Positions 13,401 through 23,332 of a stretch of DNA of 64,000 nt are shown here, piece by piece. How positions within the stretch are numbered: position 1 is the stretch's first letter; each line of letters begins with the position of its first letter. Source of the DNA: Tetradesmus obliquus (taxonomy: Eukaryota; Chlorophyta; Chlorophyceae; Sphaeropleales; Scenedesmaceae); contig CP126197.1 in NCBI GenBank assembly GCA_030272155.1, forward strand, positions 930,001 through 994,000, written 5' to 3'. Position numbers and translations under genes: made by a program. The notes beneath the pieces are model-generated. The model was given only the letters and a program-made list of their open reading frames with translations, was not told the DNA's origin and did not search any database.

Positions 13401-16400
13401 CAGCTCCAGCAGCTGCTGCGCTGACGTCAGCTGGCCACTTGCAGCATCCATGCGCAGTGCACGCGCAGCAAACCACTCGGTGATCTGCAACACAGACACG
13501 ATTTGCAAGTGCATTTGGCCAAGTAAGTGTCAGCAGCGCAGCAATAGAACCCAGGCAGAAGTGGTGAGGCAAAAAGACAAGCTATGCGTGCGTCTATCCG
13601 CAGTGCACGCACAGCAAACCAGTCTGCGATCTGCGGCGCACAGCAAAGCATGATAACTGGGTGTATTAGCTTAGATTGAGATGTGTGTATGACAACAGGT
13701 GGGCATGTCAGCATGGCTCAAAATAGTTGTGCATGAGTCCGTCGTGCAGTCACACAATCTGGCAGTGGTCAGATATAGAACCAATCTGCAGATCACACCT
13801 CAAACAGTCACATCCTGCAAGCTGCTGTGTTATCATTTGCAACGCAGCAGCCATCTGCGCAGGCACAGCTAACACAGCCAAACCCTCCAAAGTCCGATCA
13901 AAGCCCTGTCATAACATATAACAACAGCCCAGACAGCACACACATGCCCACCTGCTGGTCGCTTGGCCCACAGCGCACACCCCCTAACACAGCACCCCCC
14001 CCCCTCCCCACCACCACCACCACCACCATCAGCAGCAGCAGCAGCAGCAGCAGCAGCGCCAGGGCCTGCTGCTGCCAGCAGCTGCTGCTGCAGGCGCAGC
14101 CGCTCAAGCTCCTCTGTAGCATGCAGCCCAGTTGCTGTTCTACCACTTGTGATGCAGCGAGCTGCACAGGTTCAACGAACACCACATCCAAACCCTTCAA
14201 AGCCCTGTCATAACATATAACAACAGCCCGGACAGCACCCACCCACAAATGCCCACCTGCTGGTCGCTTGGCCCACACCGCACACCCCCTAACACAGCAG
14301 CACCACCACCATCACCATCAGCAGCAGCAGCAGCGCCAGGGCCTGCCGCTGCCAGCAGCTGCTGCTGCAGGCGCAGCCGCTCAAACTCCTCCGTAGCGTG
14401 AAGCACAGCAGCAGCCTCATCAGGATGGATGTGGAAGGCACCTGCCTCGAGGCTGCCTGCTGACTGCAGCGGGCTGCCAAATGCACCAGATGCTGCTGCT
14501 GCTGCTGCTCGGGTTGGCGTAACATGCGGCTGCTGCTGCTGCTCGTCATCAAAGAGCCTAACAGGCCGAGCCAGTGGCGACAGCGGCGGCGAGGCTGCTG
14601 CTGCTGCACCGCCAGCACTGCCTCTGCTGCCGCCGCCGTCATCACCAGCAGCAGCAGCAGCAGCAGTTGCTGTACCAAACACCGCCTGCCCTGCTGCTGC
14701 TGCTGTCAGGAAGGAGAGCATGGCCTCACTCGCTACCCAGTCCACCTTCCGGCTGCCTGCATAGTGCTGACTGCCCGGCCCTGCAGGCTTCAGTGCTGCC
14801 GCTGCTGTTAAAACACCTGTTATAACACTGTTACTAACACCAGTGGGGCCAGGTGCAGCGGCTCGAGGTATTAGCCCTGCATAGGTCCTAGGGTCTAAGC
14901 TCTCTGGTAAGCTTGACAGTAAGGCCAACAGCCGCGGCTGCAGCGCTGCGCGGTGCCGCTGCAGCAGCAGCTGCAGTCCAGCCACGTGGCCTGTTGCTGC
15001 GAGTGCTGCTGCTGCTGCTCGGATGTCTTCGTGGCGCAGCGCTTCAAAGACCGACGGGTCGTAGCTGCGGCGGTTCAGGGCCTGCAATCGTCACCAGGAT
15101 TAAGGGTCCAGGGTGAAAGTTCAAAAGCCCGCTCTTGCAAAAGCGGGCTTTTGCAGCAGTCCAGGCACAGAGCAAGCAATGCTTGAAGGTGCGCAGCTTT
15201 GCATTTTTCATGCTAGACTGTCCATCTTTACAGAGCACTACAGAATAGCCTCAACAAGCAGACAGAGGGCAACAGCCAGCAGCACCAACACCAGCCAATG
15301 AGATGCAGCTGTCTTCCACCCGCTGCTGCAGTGTTCATCACTGCTGCAGGATCACTCACCATGGCCAGCTCCAGCCTGTCAATCGCCGCCAGCAGCTTCA
15401 GGCGCTGCAGCCGCCACCAGCCCACCTCCGCTGCAGCAGCAGCCGGCAGTCGCGACAGGTCAGCAGCAGCACCGTCAGCAGACGCGCCTGCAGCAGCAGC
15501 AGCAGCAGCGACAGCAGCAGCAACGATTGGTACAAAAGACAAGGCCGTTCAGCTGCTGCTGTGATCAGACGGCAGCAATGCAGACAGCTATACACAACTT
15601 CTGGTGCAGCAATGGCACTTATTGATGCTGGCTGGTCCCCGGTAGGCTGCCTGCTCTTGTGCAGTTTGCACCCTGACTTGCTGCCACTTGCTACAACATC
15701 TGAATTAGCTGCTGCCACATGATACAACCCCACAACACACACTCCTCTCACCTGCAGCGGCAGCCACGCCAGTTAGCCCCCCAGGCGATGGCAGCGGCAC
15801 CCGGCCAGGGGTTGCACCACTGCTGCTGCTGCTGCTGCTGCCGCCGCTATGCTTGAGCACCCGCCCGGGAGTGGCAAACTCAGGTGCTGCTGCTGCTGCC
15901 GCTGCTGCTGCTGCTGCCACTGCTGCTGGCGGTGCTGCCCACTTGGCTGTTTCCCGCAGGCCGTAGCTGATCAGCAGCCGTGCAGACTCGTAGTCCTGCA
16001 GGGCACAGCGAGTGTTATTGTCATTGTGTTACAATAGGAATTCAAACATGCGCTGACAGACAGCAGATGTCAAGCCATATCGGTACATGCCCATGCAACT
16101 GCCGCTTGATTTGGCCTGCTGCTGCGTTATTGCAAGTGACTGCACACTCAACACCCTGCTCCCCAAATGCCCGCAGCTATATGTTGCTGAAAAAGCACAC
16201 CTCAAAATCATTAAATGTACTCATATTTTGAATGTTATAGTAGTTTTGCAAAAGATGACTCACCGGGGCGATCCTGCTGAGGCACTCCGCCACTGCAGCG
16301 CGCCTGTCCCTCAGCTTGGGCAGGTTGTCACTAATTGAGGCCCTGCTGACTGGGCTGGCGGACCAGCGGGCCCGGTAAACCACGTCAGCATCTAAACCAT

Positions 16401-19400
16401 AAGCCCTGCTGATGTAGAAGGCTGAACCCCAGTCGTGGCTGCGCAGGTGGGCCTGCCAGCGTGCAGCAGCAGCAGCAGCAGCAGCAGCACCAGCAGCAGC
16501 AGTGATATAAGCAGCGGAGTGGTGCAAGTATAGAGCTGTATAAGTAAATGCAGATATACTTGTAAAGTGTTTGGCTGCAGCTACAACACATGAACAGGAT
16601 GCTAGACACGTGCTTAGCGCAAACCAACAGCTTGAACATGACCTGACGCTCTCAGCAGCAGTCTCGCAGGTGCTTGCTCTGCCACATCATCATTAACATA
16701 CTATAGCAGCACCCGCACCTGCACCAGCTGCTGCGGCGTGCACTCCGACAGCAGCACCAGCCGCCAGCCAGCAAAGCTGCTGCCTGCCAGCCCACCACCT
16801 GCTGCTGCTGCTGCTGCTGCTGCTTCATCTGCTACACCAAGCCCTCTTGCCAGCAGCCCTGCCATCCCACCCACGCTTTTCAGCGCAGCTGCGTCTAAAC
16901 CCTCGCCTGTCGCTGAACCTGCCCCCTGGGTGCTGAACCCTGAAGCGTTGCTAGATCCAAACCCTAACCCCTCGCCATCATTGAACCCAAGGGCCGCTGC
17001 GCGGCGCCCAGCCAGCATCGCAGACACGCCGACTGCTGCTGATGCATCCGCAGAAAAGGCGGCCTCCAGTGCTGTTGTGGGTTGGCTGGCAGCTGCTGCT
17101 GCTGCTGCGCCTGGTGTTAGTGCTGCTGCTGCTGCTGCTGCTGCTGTGATTGGCTCCACTACGATGAGGCCTCGCTCCCCGGACTGGTTTGCAACAGCAC
17201 GCGAGCCTGCGGCAGCAGCAGCAGCACCTTGCATCAGTTGCCATGTACAGCTGCCACTGCGTGCACAGCACTGCCACACCACCAACGCACCACATGACTC
17301 AGCCCAGCAACAGCCCACAAACCGCCGCAAACTACACCAACAGCCGGATGACAACCTGCACTCACCAGGCGCAAAGCGAGCGGGTGCCGCCCCCAGTACG
17401 TTAACAACGCCAGGCAGCCGCCTGAGCGCCGTCAGCATACCCAGTGGCTAGTTAGCCATGCCAGCGGCAATGCTCACAGCTTGTAACACGTCCATTTCAA
17501 CAACATCCATTGCAACAACATCCAGTGCAGCTCTGCTCATCAGCACACCCAGTGGCTAGTCAGCCATGTCAGGCAGTTTGTAGAGCATGTCACACACCCA
17601 TTGCAACACCATCCAGCTCAGCTCAACTCTGCTCAACAGCAGCCCTCAAACAGATGCAGTTGAGCAACACATAACCCCGTCACATCGGAGTCTATCTATA
17701 CTCACCAGGCGCAAAGCGTGCGGGTGCCGCCCCCAGCACGTTGACACTGCCAGGCAGCCGCGCAAGCGCCACGCGACCGTCAGCAGCAGCAACAGCAAGC
17801 ACGCGCGGACCCCACCACGCCACAGAGCGGTTGCCAGGCACTGCTGCTGCTGCTGCTGCTCCGCTGGCGCTGCCACTGGCGCTGCCACTGCCACTGCCTG
17901 CTGCTGCAGCTGATGTGAAGGCAGGTGTCAACGGCACGGATTTCGGCCCTAGCAGCCCTGCAGTGGATGCATGCAGGATGCTGCTGCCGCTGCTGCTGCT
18001 GCTGGTTGCTGCTGCTGCTGCTCTGCCTGCAAAGTCTGCAGCTGGGTCAGCCAGGCTGCCTTCTGAGAGGCTGAGGATGTACACACTGCAGGCAGCAGCA
18101 GCAGCAGCAGCAGCAGCCATGAGGCCAGACATGGAGCAGGGGGTGAGTTGAAGGTTTCATAACAACAAAATTGCTGGAACAATCAGGACGATGAGCAAGT
18201 GCAACAGCAATCTCTACCAGCTGAGCTCAATGCATTGCGGCATTCAACCAGAAAAAATGTAAGCGTTTCAGCCCTACCCACCTGCCGAGCCCTGTCAACT
18301 TGCGAACGTACACTGCTCTGCCCTCTCCACCGCTGAACCAGTGTGACTACCAATAGGGGTTTTTGAGCTGTACCCCACCCACCTGCCGAGCCCAGTCAGC
18401 CATGCACCCCAACCACATACCAAAACCCACCTGCCAATCCCTGTCAGCAGCGCTGCATATTCCAGCAGCGGTGAGAGACAGGTGTAAGGCCCAATCAGGC
18501 ATGAACTTCGCCCCCAAAACGCAAGCCCTGCCAAACACCAATGCCCCCCACCCACCTGCCAAGCCCTGTCAGCAGCGCTGCGTATTCCAGCAGCGGCGAG
18601 AAGGCCAGGCTCCAGCGCGTGGCAGCTGAGCTCAAGCCAGTATGAATTAGTAAAGGGGGTTGTGTCAATAACAAACCCCACCCACCTGCCACGCCCTGTT
18701 ACCAGCGCTGCATGTAACCAGGCACGTCAGGCAAGCATGGCGTTCGGCCCACAGCGATGAACCCCGCTCACATACCAAGCCCTGCCAGACATAAACCCCA
18801 CCCACCTGGCCAGCCCTGTGAGCAGCGCTGCGTATTCCAGCAGCGGTGAGAAGGCCAGGCTCCAGCGCGTGGCAGCAGCAGCAGCAGCCCCGGCTGTGTC
18901 CACCCCCAGCAGGCCTGCTGCACCCGCAGCAAGCAAGCCAGGGCCAGCCTGCACACAGGACGCACACAAACACAACAGGCGGCGAGGAAAGCAGCAGCAG
19001 CGGCAGGCAAGGAAAAGTTGGCTAAAAGTAGGTAAGGTTGCCGCAGCAATGGCAGCGACCTGCAGTGTTGCTAGACGTAAAAACGCTTCCACTTGCTGAG
19101 AATTGCTGTGCTGCTGCATGTTCTGCTTGCAAAGCCACAACCACTGGTGATGCAATGCTTTCGCTAAAATAACAGTGTCACTGTCTTTCCTTTCACACAG
19201 CTGCTGCTGCACAACGGCTGCGGCCTTGCACTGCTGACCATGAACTTCACACCCACCTGCGGCCTGCCCAGTGCAAACTTCAGCGTGAGCTGCTGCTCCT
19301 GCAGCTGCCAGGCAGACACGGTCACTCCTTCAGCAGCAAAGGCATCTGCAGACGTCAAGCCCTGACCGCTGCTGCTGCTGCTGCTGCCACGCCGCAAATC

Positions 19401-21295
19401 GCTGCTGCTGCTGCTGCTGCTGCCATCTCCTGCAACCACCACCAGGCCTGTCTTGTCATCATAGCCCAAGGCCCTCACTGAGTTGTGGTACCTCTGCAAA
19501 GCAGCAGCACGCAGTTGCACGCACACACAGACAGGCATTGTGATCGGCGGCACATTTGATGCATGGCCTACACTTGTGCAGCCATCCGCAGCCAGCGCTG
19601 CTGCTGCTGCTGCGGCTGTCCATACCAGCAAACTGTGGTGCTGCTGCCGCCTTTATGAAGTGGTTTCTTGCACCCACCTTGACCGGAAGCTTTGCCAGCA
19701 CTGCCTGCTGCTGCAGCTGCTGCTGCTGGTTGCCGCTGCTTGCAGCGCCCTGCCCGCCATAGCCCACCAGGAGCAGCACGCGTGCTGACGTCAGCAAACA
19801 GGCAAGCATGCATGGCCACTACTTCTGCAGCAACCCACCCCGCAGCCGGCGCTGCTGCTGCTACTGCTGCTGTTCGTACCAGTTACCTTTGGTGCTGCCG
19901 CTGCGACTAGCGTCGAATGGTTTTCACACCCACCTTGACCGAAAACTTTGCCAGCACTGCCTGCTGCTGCAGCTGCTGCTGCTGGCTGCCGCTGCTGGCA
20001 GCACCCGGCCCGCCATGGCCCACCAGGAGCAGCACGCGCGCTGAAGTCAGCAAACAGGCAAGCATGCATGACCACTACTTGTGCACTATCCCGCAGCCAG
20101 CGCTGCTACTGCTACTGCTGCTTTCTATACCAGAAAACTGTGCTGCCATTTAGTGTCACACCCACCTTCACTGAAAATTTTGCCAGCAGTGCCTGCTGCT
20201 GCAGCTGCTGCTGCTGGCTGCCGCTGCCGGCTGCGCCCGGCCCGCCGTGGCCCACCAGGAACAGCACACGTGCTGACGTCAGCAGCAGCAGGCTGTTGCC
20301 GGGGCCGTGGCAGGCGGCCAGCAGCTGCAGCTGAGCCCAGGGCCAGGTGGCATCCCAATGCGTGACCAGCGCGCCAGACCTGCAGTTCGAACGAAGTTCA
20401 GGACAGCGGGGCCGGATGTGTTGGGCAGTTAGGGATAAAACGGATATGCGGATCACAAGTGCTGCTATGTGGCGGTGTGAACCAAAGAGGCGTTGCTTGA
20501 AACGACTGGGTGGGGGGACTGTACAGTTGCGCCGCTGCTGGCTTGAAACACAGGATGTGTGTTGCGCTGGGGTGGCTAACAGGCTGCTGCAAAATGATGA
20601 TGGTTGTCATAAAATGATGCCGCTGCGGCTACGACGGCATAGATATACAGCAACACGCCAGTGCGCTGTGAAGGTGCAACCGCAGCCCGCACTGATTCTT
20701 ATTGCATTTCTGCTCCATCAGCAAAATGAGCAATGCCAGGTGCTGCACATCTGCTCCATGCTGTACTTGCGTCCATTTTCTGCCTCTGCTGCTACTCACT
20801 CGTCCACAAGGTAGACAGCAGAGCTCCTGCAAGCCACAAGCAGCAACCTGCTGTCTGGGCTCCAACTGCAGCTCAGCACTACGTCAGCAGCAACCTCGCC
20901 ATCCCGCGTGACAGGCAGCGGCACGAACGTGCTGCTAATCTCTTTGAATCCATCGTGTGCGCTCAGCAGGCACACGTTCCTGCCCAGAGGCTCCTTGACA
21001 GCAAGAGTTTTGCAGTCGGGGGACAGGAACAAAGCTGGCTCTGCAGCAACACGGAAGGCGTTGGATCAATTATTTAAGATAAACCAGAATCCGATCGAAG
21101 CAACCGAGCACGCTGCGTACCTGCTAGAGCCTCCTGCCCTCCACAACCGACTGCCTTCTGAGCAGCTAGATGCAGTACTCCACATACTGATGCTCCCTCG
21201 GCACTTCTGCTGTCCTCCTGTGCATCCTGCTCGTTGATTCTGTTTTCACATAGCAGTATGCGCTCATGCAGCACCACATCTGGTGTGGGCAGCAT
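2035..21295 (-). CDS. NBAS / MAG2-interacting protein 2 (MIP2) homologue, ER-Golgi tethering subunit
   Basis: Minus-strand exons: 21295-21121, 21040-20800, 20379-20166, 19493-19257, 18948-18806, 18085-17706, 17227-16719, 16452-16264, 15995-15752, 15487-15360, 15081-14257, 13484-12877, 12638-11646, 10806-9810, 9659-9372, 8820-8687, 8298-6650, 6372-3680, 3411-2035. All 18 junctions are phase-consistent and sum to 12,024 nt (about 4,007 aa). The N-terminus is WD40-like (LFLSPDCKTLAV, AWWGPRVLAV). Diagnostic MIP2/NBAS blocks follow: YGLDADVVYRARW with AECLSRIAP (residues about 634-700), LQLLLQRH with SLPESLDPRTYAGLIP (about 820-1095), ITEWFAARALRMD, then GVALLPAQL and LELAELLGM in the Sec39-type helical region. 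NBAS/MIP2 belongs to the Dsl1/NRZ complex that tethers Golgi-derived COPI vesicles at the ER. It is far longer than the family's roughly 2,400 aa because of Ala/Gln/Ser homopolymer inserts. The first exon (ATG at 21295) is the least certain. Confidence 0.94.
8871..8957 (-). repeat. Decayed upstream copy of NBAS exon 16
   Basis: Repeats the acceptor and first part of exon 8820-8687 (both read VRLLAAEAAFDAG); the copy then diverges. It lies in the preceding intron. Confidence 0.85.
9107..9180 (-). repeat. Decayed copy of the 3' end of NBAS exon 15
   Basis: Copies the end of exon 9659-9372, including the donor region (cacctgctgctcctgctcct against cacctgctgctgctcctcct). It lies in the following intron. 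Confidence 0.7.
10870..10940 (-). repeat. Copy of the 5' end of NBAS exon 14
   Basis: Repeats the acceptor and start of exon 10806-9810 (GWPEAQWAQAWHDLLE) in the upstream intron, still with an AG acceptor. Confidence 0.85.
11198..11530 (-). repeat. Two tandem copies of the 3' end of NBAS exon 13
   Basis: Copies at about 11198-11350 and 11425-11530 repeat the end of exon 12638-11646 (LLTKQGCCVGLGDLA, LQRLLGRAQR) with its GTAAGC donor. Donors lie at 11645, about 11428 and about 11201, a period near 220 bp. The leftmost copy is nearly intact. Confidence 0.9.
13590..13640 (-). repeat. Decayed copy of the 5' end of NBAS exon 12
   Basis: Reads IADWFAVRALRID against ITEWFAARALRMD in exon 13484-12877, preceded by an AG acceptor; it lies in the upstream intron. 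Confidence 0.85.
13945..14150 (-). repeat. Copy of the 3' end of NBAS exon 11
   Basis: Repeats the last part of exon 15081-14257, ending VLGGVRCGPSDQQ with the same donor context. Intron sequence after the donor (cataacatataacaacagcc) is duplicated too, so the unit spans the exon-intron border. Confidence 0.9.
15122..15153. repeat. 12-bp perfect hairpin in an NBAS intron
   Basis: CAAAAGCCCGCT at 15122-15133 and AGCGGGCTTTTG at 15142-15153 are perfect inverted repeats with an 8-base loop, in the intron between exons 15487-15360 and 15081-14257. Confidence 0.8.
17360..17421 (-). repeat. Copy of the 3' end of NBAS exon 6
   Basis: Near-identical to the end of exon 18085-17706 (VNVLGAAPARFAPG plus GTGAGT donor), about 340 bp downstream in the intron. 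Confidence 0.9.
18289..18720 (-). repeat. About five decayed tandem copies of the 3' end of NBAS exon 5
   Basis: Copies start near 18289, 18379, 18429, 18553 and 18683. Each repeats the donor end of exon 18948-18806 (AFSPLLEYAALLTGL). The copy at about 18553-18625 is nearly perfect; the others are truncated. Confidence 0.85.
19679..20055 (-). repeat. Two tandem copies of the 3' end of NBAS exon 3
   Basis: Copies at about 19679-19790 and 19935-20055 repeat the end of exon 20379-20166 (LLTSARVL to the Gln run and VKV) with GTGGGTG donors. Spacing is about 231 and 256 bp. Only the 20166 donor gives phase continuity from the preceding exon. Confidence 0.88.
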
Positions 21296-22208
21296 TGCTG
21301 CAAGCGCAGCACTACGCTGCTGCTGCTCAGTCTGCTTGTTCCACACCTAGTCTGCCCATAGTTGCAGGAATCCTGTTTGTGCTGTGTTGAACTGATCCAG
21401 CATACACACTTTGGGCACACAGCAAGTTCTTGCCAGCTTTGGGCTGGGGTACAACCTGGTGTGTTGAACCTCTGTTGGGATAACGCCCCGTCAGCTTGAT
21501 GCAGGTGTTCGACCAGTGCCGAGTGCAAGCCTGTTCTGTAGCTCTTGCAGCACTGTTGGGCTTGAACATCATCACAATCTCACGATGTTACATATGCTGA
21601 TGTAATTGATCCCAATCTTGGGATCCTATCGTCAGTTCGTTTGAATGGCAGTGCACTGGTGACAGCCTGTCGGACTGCAACCAATGGTAGAGATCAGCTT
21701 TGAAGCACCCTAGCTTGCAAACAATGTGTTTGCTTATCGAACCATTTACACAAATTCACGCTGCTTGAATGTTGGGTGTGCACAGCTTGTGCAGCTCAAG
21801 TACCTGTCAGGGGTGCACATGATGTCAGGCAACCTTGCTGACAGGGACACCCTTTACCAGTCTCCATCGGGCAGCACAGCCGACAATCGATGCCCCAGAC
21901 TTCAAAGGTACATTTTAGCATTTTTGCAGGCATTGACCTGGCCAGGCAGCCGACAACATGAGGGAATGGTCAGGCCAGTGTGCTACAGCCACTTGGCACG
22001 CAGGGTTTTCTCTAAGCCCGTCATAAGCCCATCTGGACCATAACACTATAGTCATCACTGCCGTTTGCAAGTACTGCACGTGATTGTTGAGCTGGACGGG
22101 CTGTGGAGGCATCGTAATCCTACCTGCCCTCGCTGCGATGCGAACCTGCCGCACAGCTGCTGCACATGCTTGATTCAAACTGATCAGCAACTCTCAGCTG
22201 ATGAACCC
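21296..22208. other. Divergent intergenic region NBAS / SPPL
   Basis: Head-to-head starts (NBAS ATG at 21295 -, SPPL ATG at 22209 +) leave about 910 bases for two promoters and 5' UTRs. I found no clear TATA box and no exon with splice support. The short open frames here look random. Confidence 0.6.
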
Positions 22209-23293
22209 ATGGCTCCGCTGTCGTACGCGCACAGCTGCAACACCACCACCGCGGCCTGGCTAGCGCTTGTGTGCCTTGCTGCACAAGCTGCACAAGCTAC
22301 CGACCAGTGTGACGGTCCTGTGAGTACTTGGTGCATCGTGTGACGAAGCAGCTGGCCGGACTGCATTGCAGCTGTGCCTCATCTCAAAACTGCTGCAGCA
22401 ACACAACCCGCTCATCCTACGCGTCAAGCTTCCATGCAGTACTTAGCAAGGAACCGTGTACGCATTCTGAGTAGTCTATCCCTGTCATGTGGTGCCTCTA
22501 CACACGCAGGTTGTGCAGATACTGATTCAGGCACAATATCTGCCAGCACCCAGCACTGTGTATGGCGTGCTTGCTACATTTGGTGGCATCCCTTTGTTCA
22601 ATATAACGCAGCCAGCTGGATTGACAGCTGCGGAACCTTTGTCAGCATGCACTACCATTCAGAACAAAGTACCTGGTGAGCTGCCTGCCAGAGCCGTGCT
22701 GCAGTGTGTCTGCAGCAGGCAGTGCGTGTCACAACAGTTCAACCGCAGGTCTTGCAAGTGCTTGCACCCCACTACATGCAGCAGGCTGTATCGTTTCCCT
22801 GCATCCGTCAGCGATTCTGCAACTGCGCCATTGCTGCGAACTCGTGTGCATATAGAACAGCATCTGGTACAGCCACAGCATCTGCAACTGCCTGTCGCTG
22901 CATGCATCCGCCATCTTGCGCCAGCGCCTTTTCACCAGGCTGCACACACACCCAAGCAACACATGCCAGTAATCCGGCACCAGCACTGTAATTATTGTGA
23001 TACATTTTCGTTCTACGTCACGACACCGCTTGTTGCGTGCGCAGCGCCGACTTTCTAGGCGCGTGCAGGCGTATGCCACTGTTACTCTAACCTGGGCGCT
23101 TGAAGTGCTCAATCAAACTCATGCCTCATGCCTTGATGCCGCATCTCCCTGCAGGCGCATACTATGTTGTTGAGCGCGGCAGCTGCTCCTTTGTGGACAA
23201 GTACACTGCAGTGCTGGCGGCTGGGGGTGCAGGCATGCTGCTGTTTGACGACCAGCCAGGTGGGCAGCGGGTCTTGCAGGAACAGCTGTGAAC

Positions 23294-23332
<39 letters not shown>

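Noticed and set aside
18289-18806. Regularly spaced repeats in the NBAS intron as a CRISPR-like array
   Set aside because: The units are eroded copies of one exon end with its donor, unequal in length, in a eukaryotic gene. There are no unique equal-length spacers.
2096-20358. Many plus-strand frames of 60-240 codons rich in Leu, Cys or Ala opposite NBAS
   Set aside because: They are reverse-frame readings of NBAS CAG/GCT tracts (poly-Leu, poly-Cys, poly-Ala) without conserved motifs.
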